In this document: piece by piece, positions 9,723 to 18,425 of the stretch
How the letters are laid out: each line of letters starts with the position of its first letter
Position numbering within the stretch: position 1 is the first letter of the stretch
NCBI RefSeq assembly: GCF_003710815.1
Contig: NZ_RHHP01000002.1
Coordinates: 62,001 to 126,000, forward strand
DNA: 64,000 nt
Source of the DNA: Brevibacillus centrosporus
GTDB taxonomy: Bacteria > Bacillota > Bacilli > Brevibacillales > Brevibacillaceae
Direction: 5' to 3'
Program-made: the position numbers and the translations under genes
Notes under the pieces: generated by a model
Told to the model about the DNA's origin: nothing
Databases searched by the model: none
What the model saw: the letters and a program-made list of their open reading frames with translations, nothing else

Positions 9723-9816
9723 AAGAAATCCTCTAGTAAGGCCTCCACAAGGATGAATGACCACGTTGTAGAGGAAGGATATACCGCAGCCATGCCTGAA
9801 GCGAATGCTGAGGTAC
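9723..9816 (+). repeat. 94-bp dispersed element, copy A
   Basis: Aligns without gaps to 25693-25786 at 70 of 94 positions (my count). Shared blocks include AAGAAA, CCTCTA, AGGCCT, CAAGGA, GACC, CGTT, TACCG, ATGCC, GAAGC and GCTGAGG. The mismatches fall 6, 10 and 8 on the three codon positions of the one frame open in both copies, which argues against protein coding. Both copies sit on the strand opposite to the flanking genes and lie upstream of leftward genes. Confidence 0.75.
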
Positions 9817-10033
9817 GAAAATCAGGCAGTTGGTACCACTACTAGTATTAGCCTGCCAGACAAGCATCGCCAGGAAACGATAGTATAAAAAAAAAGTCCT
9901 GCGAAGCCGGTTCACAAAATCGGTCATGCGTTAGGATGGAAAATGAGAATCATGTCTATTTCATACTATTATCTTGTAAGTCGTTCGTATTGTAAAGCCG
10001 TATTCCCCTGTAAAGTATGAACAGTATTAGAAA

Positions 10034-10094
10034 ATTAGAAAACTTGGCTGTGCGGGGCTTTTTGGCATAGCCTTTGCCGCACTTATACTGGATA
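10034..10094. repeat. dispersed 60-bp hairpin repeat, copy 2
   Basis: Second copy of the element at 9637, in the same orientation. The stem arms are GGCTGTGC (10046-10053) and GGCATAGCC (10064-10072). The right end on the minus strand, CTTATCCAGTATAAG, is itself a perfect small hairpin. Confidence 0.7.
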
Positions 10095-10160
10095 AGAATC
10101 CCTTCATTCTTGGGCACTCTTTCCTTTGAGGATATTAAATCCTTCTCTATAAAACAAAAA

Positions 10161-10177
10161 ACGGGCAATTTGCCCGT
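10161..10177 (-). terminator. terminator of the recJ-apt operon
   Basis: ACGGGCAA and TTGCCCGT form a compact stem; leftward transcripts run from it into a T-rich tract (AAAACAAAAAA on the plus strand, 10151-10161). It lies 17 bp after the apt stop codon. Confidence 0.8.
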
Positions 10178-10193
10178 TCTTGCTTGCTCCTCC

Positions 10194-10706
10194 TTAGTAT
10201 TGCACCAAGGATTTCACAGGGATATCTCCTATTTTTTTGCGTCCATCCAAGTAGGACAGCTCGATAAAGAATGCAGCACCTACGACTTTTCCGCCCAGCT
10301 GTTCCACCAGCTTGATGGTCGATTCGATCGTACCGCCAGTCGCCAAAAGGTCGTCAGCGATCAGCACGCGTTGGCCAGGCTGGATGGCATCTACGTGAAC
10401 AGCCAATGCGTCTTTCCCGTATTCTAGGTCATACTCTGCCTTGATGGACTCGTATGGCAGCTTGCCGGATTTGCGGATCGGCACAAAACCGATGCTCATT
10501 TCATAGGAGAGCGGTGCACCCACTACGAAGCCACGCGCTTCCGGTCCTGCAATGACCTCAGCATCCACTTCACGAGCAAATTCCGCCAGATCCTGGATGG
10601 CAGAGCGATAAGCCGGGCCGTCTTTCAGCAAGGTAGTAATATCTTTAAAACGGATCCCAGGCTGGGGAAAATCGGGAATAACGCGAATGTACTGTTTATA
10701 ATCCAT
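10194..10706 (-). CDS. apt: adenine phosphoribosyltransferase
   Basis: Salvages adenine to AMP with PRPP in the cytoplasm. The 170 residues are the normal length. Recognisable strings are the N-terminal IRVIPDFPQPGIRFKDIT, the EARGFVVGAPL loop and the PRPP-binding motif VLIADDLLATGGT (about residues 117-129). The start ATG follows TTAGGAGGAA. It sits 12 bp after recJ and shares its promoter, the same pairing found in Bacillus next to relA. Confidence 0.97.
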   Translation of the reverse strand: MDYKQYIRVIPDFPQPGIRFKDITTLLKDGPAYRSAIQDLAEFAREVDAEVIAGPEARGFVVGAPLSYEMSIGFVPIRKSGKLPYESIKAEYDLEYGKDALAVHVDAIQPGQRVLIADDLLATGGTIESTIKLVEQLGGKVVGAAFFIELSYLDGRKKIGDIPVKSLVQY

Positions 10707-10718
10707 GAAAAATTCCTC

Positions 10719-13073
10719 CTAAACGGTGGCTGTTTCCACCAACTGATGAAACGTTCGAATCAAATCCTCTGAAGAAGAGAGCAGCAGCTCAGTTGCCAGC
10801 TCCGCTTCTTCCTTCCAAGCCTGATAAAGCAAAGAGCTTTCCAGCGGTCGTTTTTCTCCCGGGTTTTGCAGTCTGTACTGATCTGGCTCTTCTGCCAAGA
10901 GGCCGAGCTCCATAAAAATGGCGATCATACCGTCCAGCAAGCTGCGCTTCCACTTCAGTCTTTTCGCCAGGGCATCCAGATGAATCTGAGGGACGACAGG
11001 CACTTGGACCAAAAACTGGTACAGCTGTTTAAAATGCTCCCTACCCGGGCAGGAAAGCCTTTCCATTCCAAGATCAGGATCACCGAACAAGCAGTAAATG
11101 CGCTCCGCCTGTCTCACCTGAGCCAATATGGCGGTGAGCTCGGAACGTCGTTTTGGCAAATCGTAAAGGATGACAGTTTGCAGGGCCGGGAATGGGTCCT
11201 TCATGTCTGCTGCACCTACATATAACACGGAATTCGATTGCTCCGGTAATGCTTTTGCCGTGAAGCTCGCATAGCTTTCTTCTCGAAAGACAACGGTCCA
11301 GGAAGCAGGTTCCTCCACCAGCTGGAGCCATTTTTCCCACTTGTCCCGGCTTCCCCGCCAATCGAATAATTGCTGATGGGGTACGGACATGTCTCGTATG
11401 GTCAGCTGCGGCTTGCGATTCCCATTCCATTCGTTAACAGAGAGCTCACCTAGCACGCGGAATTTCGCTTTTGGCGTTACCTTTTTTGTTACATGCGCCC
11501 AGTTGAAGCCGATCGCATCCACCGTCGTTCCCTGCTTTTGCAAGGAGCATTTCAGATGATTGTCATCGCGGCCAATCGTCCGCATGCCCACGCTCTCCAC
11601 GTCCTCTAGCATAACGAGTGGCGTTGGGTTCCCCATTCCGTACGGTGCTAGCTGTTCCAGCTGCTCTGCCGCGTCGAGACTGACTTCCTGTATGTCCATG
11701 GCTACATCCACCTTGGTCAGCGGAGTAAAGTCATCGGCCGTCAGCCACTCCTTTGCCAGCTCATTTAAGCGCTGGCGCAAAGGGTCGAGATTCTCCGTAG
11801 GCAACGTCATGCCTGCTGCCATCGTGTGGCCCCCGTAATGTGGAAGCCACTCTTTGCATTCGGTCAGTGCCTCGTACAGATCAAAGCCAGCGATGCTGCG
11901 GGCAGAGCCTTTTGCCGTGCCTTTGACCGGATCAATTCCTAAAACAATCGTCGGACGGTAAAACTGTTCAACCAACCGCGATGCGACAATCCCGACGACA
12001 CCGACATTCCAGCCTTCTTTTGCCACGACGAGAACACGATGCTCATCGGGCGGGTAATTCTCGCGGACCATCTGGATGGCTTCCTCTGTCATCGTCTGAA
12101 CCAGTTCCTGACGCTCTCGGTTGAGATCATCCAATGCCTGCGCACACTGTTCTGCCTCGTCCAGATCCTCGGTAGTCAAGAGCTTCACAGCAGATTCTGC
12201 GGTCTCCAAGCGCCCACTCGCATTTAATCGCGGTCCCAGAGCGAATCCTACATGCCCTGCTGACAGCTCACTGTCTGCAAGCCCGCATACGCGGATCAAT
12301 GCCTGAAGTCCGACATTGCGCGTCTGGTTCAGCCTCTTCAGACCGGCTCGCGCCAAAATGCGGTTCTCATCAACCAGCGGAACGAGGTCTGCAATCGTTC
12401 CTACTGCCGCTAGATCCGCCAAGTGAAGCGGAGCCTCTCCGAGCAGGGCATGACCCAGCTTGAAAGCTACGCCAACACCTGCGAGCATATCAAATGGATA
12501 GGAGCAGCTCGGCTTTTTCGGATTAATCACAGCAAATGCCTCCGGAATCACAGCCGGAGGTTCATGGTGGTCGGTTACAATGATCTCAAGACCCAGCTGG
12601 TTGGCGTATTCCACCTGCTCTACCGCACTGATCCCGGTATCGACTGTCACGACCAGCTTGTAACCCTTCTCGTGCAAGTGAGCCAACGCGTCTTTATGTA
12701 ACCCATATCCTTCCGTAAAACGGTTAGGGATGTAGTAATCAAAAACCGCGCCCATTTGGCGCAACAGATGTACCATGAACGATGTCGAGCTTACACCATC
12801 CGCATCGTAATCTCCGTAAATACAGATCGGTTCCTTCTTCTCGATGGCTTGCCGGATTCGGTGCACACTCTGTTCCATACCGTCCAGCAGGAACGGATCG
12901 TAAAACAGCTCCGGGCCAGCCTGCAGAAAATCACGAGCCTTCTGTGGTGAGTCAATGCCGCGAATCACCAGCAGCTTGGAAACGAGCGGGGTCAATCCGC
13001 ACTCGACAGCAAGTGCTGCCGCCAATTGCTCGTCGTAAGCAGCCAGTTGCCAGCGTGTTTTCGCTTTCAACAA
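10719..13073 (-). CDS. recJ: single-stranded-DNA-specific exonuclease RecJ
   Basis: Degrades single-stranded DNA 5' to 3' in recombination and repair. The product is about 784 residues, within the long Bacillota form (E. coli RecJ is about 577). DHH phosphoesterase motifs are visible: IYGDYDADGVSS (about residue 83), TVDTGISA, VTDHHEPP (about 160), and DHHA1 motifs around AKEGWNVGVVGIVASRL and YGGHTMAAGM. The C-terminal ~200 residues are a Bacillota-specific extension. Start TTG at 13073 was preferred because GGAGGTG lies 6-7 bp upstream; the frame itself opens at 13088. Confidence 0.95.
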   Translation of the reverse strand: MLKAKTRWQLAAYDEQLAAALAVECGLTPLVSKLLVIRGIDSPQKARDFLQAGPELFYDPFLLDGMEQSVHRIRQAIEKKEPICIYGDYDADGVSSTSFMVHLLRQMGAVFDYYIPNRFTEGYGLHKDALAHLHEKGYKLVVTVDTGISAVEQVEYANQLGLEIIVTDHHEPPAVIPEAFAVINPKKPSCSYPFDMLAGVGVAFKLGHALLGEAPLHLADLAAVGTIADLVPLVDENRILARAGLKRLNQTRNVGLQALIRVCGLADSELSAGHVGFALGPRLNASGRLETAESAVKLLTTEDLDEAEQCAQALDDLNRERQELVQTMTEEAIQMVRENYPPDEHRVLVVAKEGWNVGVVGIVASRLVEQFYRPTIVLGIDPVKGTAKGSARSIAGFDLYEALTECKEWLPHYGGHTMAAGMTLPTENLDPLRQRLNELAKEWLTADDFTPLTKVDVAMDIQEVSLDAAEQLEQLAPYGMGNPTPLVMLEDVESVGMRTIGRDDNHLKCSLQKQGTTVDAIGFNWAHVTKKVTPKAKFRVLGELSVNEWNGNRKPQLTIRDMSVPHQQLFDWRGSRDKWEKWLQLVEEPASWTVVFREESYASFTAKALPEQSNSVLYVGAADMKDPFPALQTVILYDLPKRRSELTAILAQVRQAERIYCLFGDPDLGMERLSCPGREHFKQLYQFLVQVPVVPQIHLDALAKRLKWKRSLLDGMIAIFMELGLLAEEPDQYRLQNPGEKRPLESSLLYQAWKEEAELATELLLSSSEDLIRTFHQLVETATV

Positions 13074-13097
13074 TGAGCACACCTCCAATCCTCATTC

Positions 13098-13127
13098 ATT
13101 ATAGAGGATGGAGCAGGAGACTGACAA
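13098..13127 (-). promoter_or_regulatory. SigA-type promoter of recJ-apt
   Basis: Minus strand TTGTCA (13122-13127), 18 bp spacer, perfect TATAAT (13098-13103), placed about 25-30 bp before the RecJ start. Confidence 0.7.
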
Positions 13128-13181
13128 CTGCGTAAAAAGCCATCCGCAGTAGCTGTTTCATGGAAAAGGAGCATCAGTATT

Positions 13182-14087
13182 CTACGTTTGTCTATCCGAG
13201 CCTGCATCAAAGGGATTGATGTGGACAAATACGTCACGCACCTGTGAAAACTTTTCCAGCAGCGCATGCTTGACCTGCTTGCCTATACGATGGCCTTCTT
13301 CCACCGTCATATGCGGATCTACCCCAATCTTCACATCAATAATGAGATAATGGCCGTGTTCCCTGGCTCGCAGCGAATCGACTCGCAAAACACCCTTCAC
13401 GCCCTCTATGCACTCGCGAAAAGGCAATGCATCATCCTCGTGAAGCACATGGTCCAGAGTACTGTGAATGGATTCCATCAAGATATTGTACGACATTTTC
13501 AGGACAAGAGCGGAGACGAAAATGCCAGCGGCCGGATCCAGGTACAGCATCCACGAAACGCCTGCCCGATCCCCTAATATGGCTCCCCCAATCCCTACGA
13601 GCGCCGCAAAAGACGAATACACATCCGAGCGATGCTCCCACGCATTCGCGATCAAAGATTGGCTGTTCAGCTTTTTACCGAGGTTGTACTTGTAACGAAA
13701 CATCCACTCTTTGACGATCATGGAACCGATCGCAGCCCATACAGCCAAAAAACCAGGAGCTTCTACTTGGGCAAAGAACGACTTGATGGACGACATCCCA
13801 ATCTCAAATCCGACGATGGCCAGCAGCACTGACACGATGATCGCAGAGACAGACTCTGCCTTCCCGTGTCCATAGGGATGATCTTCATCCGGAGGACGTT
13901 CCGCTGCACGCAAGCCAATCAAGACAGCCACCGATCCAACCACATCTGAAGCCGAATGAACAGAATCCGCAATGAGCGCTTGTGACTTGGCAGCGAGTCC
14001 AATGACGAGCTTTACGGCTGCCAATGCGAGATTCCCCACGATCCCGACCCACGCCCCAAACTGCGCTTTTGCCAATCGATCATCCAC
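13182..14087 (-). CDS. cation diffusion facilitator family transporter
   Basis: Membrane antiporter of the CDF family, exporting divalent metals such as Zn, Fe, Co or Mn in exchange for protons. Visible features are hydrophobic segments at the N terminus (GIVGNLALAAVKLVIG), the metal site DSVHSASDVVGS, the histidine-rich loop DEDHPYGHGKAE, and a C-terminal cytoplasmic metal-binding domain (REHGHYLIIDVKIGVDPHMTVEEGH). Start GTG 14087 (301 residues) was chosen because GGGGG precedes it by 10 bp. The longer frame to 14156 runs through the secF terminator and is unlikely. The metal cannot be assigned. Confidence 0.9.
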   Translation of the reverse strand: MDDRLAKAQFGAWVGIVGNLALAAVKLVIGLAAKSQALIADSVHSASDVVGSVAVLIGLRAAERPPDEDHPYGHGKAESVSAIIVSVLLAIVGFEIGMSSIKSFFAQVEAPGFLAVWAAIGSMIVKEWMFRYKYNLGKKLNSQSLIANAWEHRSDVYSSFAALVGIGGAILGDRAGVSWMLYLDPAAGIFVSALVLKMSYNILMESIHSTLDHVLHEDDALPFRECIEGVKGVLRVDSLRAREHGHYLIIDVKIGVDPHMTVEEGHRIGKQVKHALLEKFSQVRDVFVHINPFDAGSDRQT

Positions 14088-14132
14088 GATCGTGATGCCC
14101 CCTTTGTCGATAACCCTTATGAGAGTAGAAAA

Positions 14133-14153
14133 CCGCGGGGAGATCCCCCGCGG
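14133..14153 (-). terminator. terminator after secF
   Basis: CCGCGGGG and CCCCGCGG form a perfect 8-bp stem with a 5-nt loop, followed on the minus strand by TTTTCT. It ends the secD-secF transcript and lies in the would-be N terminus of the long CDF frame, supporting the shorter start. Confidence 0.8.
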
Positions 14154-14186
14154 CACTTCGGTTACGCTGATGGGAAAGCTGTTCTC

Positions 14187-15104
14187 TTACGAGTTTGCTT
14201 TCTTCTTTAGCATATTCCGTTCTTTTAAGTTTACCCAAATTTGCGCTGCAATAAAGATAGAAGAATAGGTACCGCTCACCAGACCGAACAACAGAGCCAG
14301 GGAGAAGTTGCGAATGCTTTCGCTCCCCAATACGGCAATAGCCAAAACGGTAAAGAACACAGTCGCTACCGTGTAAACGGAACGACGCATGGTTTGCCAG
14401 AGGGATACGTTGACCAAATGCTCCAGATCTTCGACGCTTTTAGATTTCATGGTTCTCAGATTTTCCCGAATCCGGTCAAAAATAACGATTTTATCGTTAA
14501 TTGAGTAACCCAGAATGGTCAGCAATGCTGCGATAAAGGTCAAGTCGACCTCAAGTCCCAATACCGAGAAGATGGCAATCGGAATGAACACGTCATGCAA
14601 AAGACCCGCGACTGTCGCCACCCCGAAAAGCCATTGGAAACGAATGGCAACGTAGATAACAATCCCGACAGCAGCGATTGCAACCGCAATAGCTGCCTTT
14701 TTCACCATTTCCCTCGCGATACTCGGGTCAACTGTGGACACCTGTTTGTTCACTTGGTCTCCATACTTTGCTTTCAACGCTTGCTCAACCGTACTCATCG
14801 TATCGGAGGAAACCGTTTGATCAAAGCGAGTGAAAGCTTGATACGTACCATAAGTCGTTACCGGGGAGAAAGTCACATTCGGGATTTTCTCCTTGATAAC
14901 TGCCTCTACATCAGCCGGCTTGAACTCTTTCCCGATGTACAGGTCAAGACGAGTACCTGCCTTGAAATCCACGCCCAAGTGAAGTCCTTGGATCAAGATG
15001 AATAACAAGCCTAAAATGATAATCGCGGAAGATCCGATAAAAAACTTCCGTCGGTTTTTTACGATGTCAAATCGGACAACCGTGTCTTGATTATTAAAGC
15101 TCAC
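14187..15104 (-). CDS. secF: protein translocase subunit SecF
   Basis: Membrane partner of SecD that uses the proton gradient to help complete Sec-dependent export. About 305 residues with an N-terminal membrane span (FFIGSSAIIILGLLFILI), an extracytoplasmic P4-type loop starting GVDFKAGTRLDLYIG, and five clustered C-terminal spans including the signature SINDKIVIFDRIREN. GTG 15104 has AAGGAG 10 bp upstream; a GTG at 15113 is too close to it. The start overlaps the end of secD by 11 bp. Bacillus subtilis has a fused SecDF, whereas here they are separate. Confidence 0.96.
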   Translation of the reverse strand: MSFNNQDTVVRFDIVKNRRKFFIGSSAIIILGLLFILIQGLHLGVDFKAGTRLDLYIGKEFKPADVEAVIKEKIPNVTFSPVTTYGTYQAFTRFDQTVSSDTMSTVEQALKAKYGDQVNKQVSTVDPSIAREMVKKAAIAVAIAAVGIVIYVAIRFQWLFGVATVAGLLHDVFIPIAIFSVLGLEVDLTFIAALLTILGYSINDKIVIFDRIRENLRTMKSKSVEDLEHLVNVSLWQTMRRSVYTVATVFFTVLAIAVLGSESIRNFSLALLFGLVSGTYSSIFIAAQIWVNLKERNMLKKKANS

Positions 15105-16332
15105 CGATCTCACTCTCCTTTACTCCGAACCAGAACGGCTTTTTAAACATGTTGGAGCGGACTACCAGCCAGAGGAGGAATCGAGACCCGAACACGTTGG
15201 TGATGATACTCACAACAATCGTCATGGCAAGGACAACCGCGAAGCCTTGGATGGAGCTTGTCCCGAAGTAGAAAAGTACCCCAGTTGCAATCAAGGTCGT
15301 GATATGCGCGTCCAAAATCGTGATCAAGGAACGGCGCTCACCGGCACGGAAAGCCGACAGGATTGTTTTGCCAGAACGGATTTCTTCTTGAATACGCTCG
15401 TACGTAATGATGTTCGCGTCCACAGCGATACCGATCGAGAGAATGAAACCAGCGATACCTGGCAGCGTCAGTGTAGCATCCATCCAGTCCAGAACAACCA
15501 GACAGAAGTACGTGAAGCCCGCCAAAGTAATGTTTGCGATCATACCTGGCATACGGTACACGAGCACCATAAACAGGAAAATCAAAGCGGCACCGATATA
15601 ACCGGCATAAATCGTTTTTTGCAGAGCAAGAGCACCCAAGGAAGCTCCCACAGAGGTTACCTGCTTCTCAACCAGCTTGGCAGGCATCGCCCCGGAGTTC
15701 AGCAGGTCAGCCAGCTCTTGTGCGGATTCCTGTGTGTAGTCCCCAGTGATTTGTGCACTGCCACCCGTGATGACCGACTGAATGGTCGGGTTGGTTTGCA
15801 GGTTTTCATCCAGGAAGATCGCCATGCGTTTATGCAGATTTGCGCGCGTAACATCTTCCAGTTTTTTCGAATCAGAGAATTTCACTGTTACCAATGGGCG
15901 TTTCAAATCATCGTAGCCGACAGCCGCACCATTTGGAGCCAAGTCGCTACCGCGGAGAATGACTTTACCCGATTCGTCACGGAAAGTCAGAACTGCAGGT
16001 TTACCGATCAGCTCGCGAAGCTTGTCCTGGTCGGCGGATTGTGAAGCGATCTTCACACGGATACGGTTCGGCAATTCTGTATCGATAACAGGCTCCACCA
16101 CGCCGCCAATGTTAATCCGTTTCTCAATCATGTGTGCGGTTGATTTGAGCAATTCAATATCAACCTGGTGTCCAGCTTCTAGCGGCTCTACTTCATACAG
16201 AATTTCAAAACCGCCTTGAAGGTCCAGACCGAGTGTGATCTTGCCTGCCACCTGCGTGGTCGTCGTTGCTACCAATGTACCTAGCAAGGCTACAACAACC
16301 AGGAACAGGAGGAATCTTCCCCATTTTATCAT
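15094..16332 (-). CDS. secD: protein translocase subunit SecD
   Basis: Larger half of the SecDF export-assisting pump, about 412 residues. The first membrane span (WGRFLLFLVVVALLGTL) is followed by LGLDLQGGFEILYEV, typical of the P1 domain, then a cluster of five spans with the signature ANIITYERIQEEIRSGK. ATG 16332 follows GAGGGG by 10 bp and gives the expected N terminus; earlier in-frame codons add an unlikely 30-residue leader. It is the first gene of secD-secF, with an obvious promoter upstream. Confidence 0.96.
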   Translation of the reverse strand: MIKWGRFLLFLVVVALLGTLVATTTTQVAGKITLGLDLQGGFEILYEVEPLEAGHQVDIELLKSTAHMIEKRINIGGVVEPVIDTELPNRIRVKIASQSADQDKLRELIGKPAVLTFRDESGKVILRGSDLAPNGAAVGYDDLKRPLVTVKFSDSKKLEDVTRANLHKRMAIFLDENLQTNPTIQSVITGGSAQITGDYTQESAQELADLLNSGAMPAKLVEKQVTSVGASLGALALQKTIYAGYIGAALIFLFMVLVYRMPGMIANITLAGFTYFCLVVLDWMDATLTLPGIAGFILSIGIAVDANIITYERIQEEIRSGKTILSAFRAGERRSLITILDAHITTLIATGVLFYFGTSSIQGFAVVLAMTIVVSIITNVFGSRFLLWLVVRSNMFKKPFWFGVKESEIGEL

Positions 16333-16392
16333 CGCAGTAATACCCCTCTTTCGTAACAGGGTCCCGTCCCTTGACGAGAAACCAGTATGCCC

Positions 16393-16422
16393 ATTATAGC
16401 GAAGTATGAAAAAACGTGTCAA
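16393..16422 (-). promoter_or_regulatory. strong SigA promoter of secD-secF
   Basis: Minus strand perfect TTGACA (16417-16422), 18 bp spacer and perfect TATAAT (16393-16398), about 60 bp before the SecD start. Confidence 0.8.
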
Positions 16423-16511
16423 TTATTGCTGGAAAAGCGAACCATGGTAACCAACCCCTTGCCGTTGCATGCACATTTGTGTTCATACGAATGTGCGACA
16501 AAGAAGTTTCA

Positions 16512-16748
16512 TTATGAGTTTTTATACATTTGAATCATGAGGTAATTCATGTACTTATTGGGTTTTAGGGACAGAACATCGTTGACTAGGCGATGCATCG
16601 GCGGGATCTCCTTGTACGGATGGCTGACGCATTCCCATATGTCTTTTGCTGTCACATTTTCATAGCCAAGAAAGGAAAATTCTTCAGCTTTACTCTGGCA
16701 AATCTCTGAAACCTGCCGAAACCAACCATCTTTTTCCGCTTGGTCCAT
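16512..16748 (-). CDS. comN: ComN-like post-transcriptional regulator
   Basis: A 78-residue protein resembling Bacillus ComN (YrzD), a small post-transcriptional regulator of late competence genes that also associates with DivIVA at division sites. The supporting string is the C-terminal LKPNKYMNYLMIQMYKNS, and the central DIWECVSHPYKE also fits. The location next to secDF and spoVB is the same as in Bacillus subtilis. An imperfect hairpin (16470-16496) lies downstream without a T run. Confidence 0.75.
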   Translation of the reverse strand: MDQAEKDGWFRQVSEICQSKAEEFSFLGYENVTAKDIWECVSHPYKEIPPMHRLVNDVLSLKPNKYMNYLMIQMYKNS

Positions 16749-16836
16749 CTTTTGTTTCCCTCCCCAAAGTAGTCATGCCGACTGTGGCACGTCCATATTC
16801 TTTAATAAGTGAATTTCCTTTGCAAAGGAGCCCTCC

Positions 16837-18423
16837 ATGAGACAGTCATTCTTTTACGGGACGGTTATCCTCATCATCGCTGGCGGCATCACGAAAGTAT
16901 TTGGCTTTGCTCACCGAATCGTTCTCTCCCGCATCATTGGTGCAGAAGGAATGGGGCTCTATCAAATGGTCGTGCCCCTCTTGTACTTTCTGATCACATT
17001 GACCACATTTGGGCTGCCTGTTGCAATCGCCAAGCAAGTTGCAGAAACCGAGGCGGCCAACAACCCCCGACTGACGCGCCGCTTTCTCCTCCTGGCGTTG
17101 TCCGTCGCAGGTGGCATCAGTCTCGTCATCTGCTCCGTTTTGCTGCTATTTTCCACGTGGATCGCGAGCGGCTTGTTTGCCGACCCTCGGGCTCACATCG
17201 TGATGCTGGCCGCCATCCCAGTGATCCCTATCTCCAGCATTTCCCTGGTCCTTCGCGGGTACTTCCAAGGCAAACAGAACATGATACCTACCGCGGTTTC
17301 ACAGCTGATCGAGCAGTTCGTTCGAATGGCGCTCGTCGTTGTGATGACCATCTCCTTTATGTCGCATGGCGTCGAGTATGCAACAGCAGGAGCGGTAGCC
17401 AGTATCATTTTCGGGGAAGCAGCTGGCCTCCTTTACATCCTGTGGCAGTATCGAAAAGGCAGCAAGAAGACGGCTGCGCTGCTCCTGAGAAAGCCTTTCC
17501 TACAAGGAGTCTCCGCACACAGTGCAAGCCTGCGCCAACTGATTCATGTCGCGCTTCCTGTAACGATGAGCCGCATTATTGGCTCGATTGCCTACGTCCT
17601 AGAGCCAATGCTTGTACCTCTTGCTCTGGTCATGGCCGGTTTTACGACTGCAAATGCCACCGGACTGTACGGGCAGTTTGCAGGAATGGCCGTACCACTC
17701 TTGACGTTCCCGACTTTTCTTACGTATTCCTTATCCGTTTCCCTCGTTCCTGCCGTTGCGGAAGCCGCCTTTCAAAATAATGCTCCCCTCGTGCATCGAC
17801 GCATCTATCAATCAATGCGGATTTCACTCGTGATAGGAGCACCGTGCACGGTATTGCTGACCGTTTTTGCGGAGCCGCTTTGCGGCCTGATTTACGGTGA
17901 ACAGTTTCATGAAGTCGGATATTTGCTAAAACAGATGGCGCCTTTTTCTGTCTTCCTCTTTTTTCAAGCACCGCTGGCAGCCGCTCTGCAAGGCCTTGAT
18001 TACGCCCAGGTCGTCTTTCGCAACACTCTGATCGGCGCCATCGTCAAAACCGCTGCCATGTTTCTCTTTACCGCCCAGCCGAGCTTTGGAATTTATGGCA
18101 CGGTCATCGCGCTGAACATCGGGATCACCCTCGTGACCCTTCTCCACTTTGCGAGTCTGATCAAAAAAATTGGATTTACGATCGATGTCAAAGAGTTCGG
18201 AAAAATCGGTGCAGCCATGCTCGCCATGGGTTACTCCGGATCTTACATGGCGAAGCACTGGTTTACGGATGTTACGGTAGGACAGCTTCTGCTTGCCTGC
18301 ACAATGGCAAGCACGGTGCTCTACGTCGTGCTCCTCGTTGCGATGAGAGTTCTGGGAAAACAAGACGTTCGCCGAATCCCCTGGATTGGCGAGCAGCTGT
18401 CCATCTTTTTCCCCCGCCGCTAG
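16837..18423 (+). CDS. spoVB: stage V sporulation protein B (MOP-superfamily flippase)
   Basis: Polytopic membrane protein of 528 residues in the MurJ/MATE-like flippase superfamily. It is needed for spore cortex synthesis, probably moving lipid-linked peptidoglycan precursors across the outer forespore membrane. The N terminus TKVFGFAHRIVLSRIIGAEGMGLYQM is the family signature, and about 14 hydrophobic spans follow. The ATG at 16837 follows GGAG. It converges on the DUF421 gene with only 2 bp between stop codons and no terminator hairpin, so transcripts may overlap. Confidence 0.94.
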   Translation: MRQSFFYGTVILIIAGGITKVFGFAHRIVLSRIIGAEGMGLYQMVVPLLYFLITLTTFGLPVAIAKQVAETEAANNPRLTRRFLLLALSVAGGISLVICSVLLLFSTWIASGLFADPRAHIVMLAAIPVIPISSISLVLRGYFQGKQNMIPTAVSQLIEQFVRMALVVVMTISFMSHGVEYATAGAVASIIFGEAAGLLYILWQYRKGSKKTAALLLRKPFLQGVSAHSASLRQLIHVALPVTMSRIIGSIAYVLEPMLVPLALVMAGFTTANATGLYGQFAGMAVPLLTFPTFLTYSLSVSLVPAVAEAAFQNNAPLVHRRIYQSMRISLVIGAPCTVLLTVFAEPLCGLIYGEQFHEVGYLLKQMAPFSVFLFFQAPLAAALQGLDYAQVVFRNTLIGAIVKTAAMFLFTAQPSFGIYGTVIALNIGITLVTLLHFASLIKKIGFTIDVKEFGKIGAAMLAMGYSGSYMAKHWFTDVTVGQLLLACTMASTVLYVVLLVAMRVLGKQDVRRIPWIGEQLSIFFPRR

Positions 18424-18425
18424 AG

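Larger units (their letters stand above)
9615..10193. other. 579-bp intergenic region between apt and rel, repeat-rich
   Basis: No gene is supported here. It contains both copies of the 60-bp hairpin repeat (9637-9696 and 10034-10094), one copy of the 94-bp element (9723-9816), a run of nine A at about 9887-9895, an inverted pair TCATACT/AGTATGA (9961-9967 and 10014-10020) and the apt terminator. Short frames in it have no ribosome sites. Confidence 0.7.

Noticed and set aside
9885..9915. Run of nine A with GC-rich sequence, possible leftward terminator
   Set aside because: The stem (CC-GC / GC-GG with mismatch) is too weak, and the apt terminator already lies upstream on that strand.
16470..16496. 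Hairpin GCACATT/AATGTGC after comN
   Set aside because: It lacks a T run and has a large loop, so it was not called a terminator.
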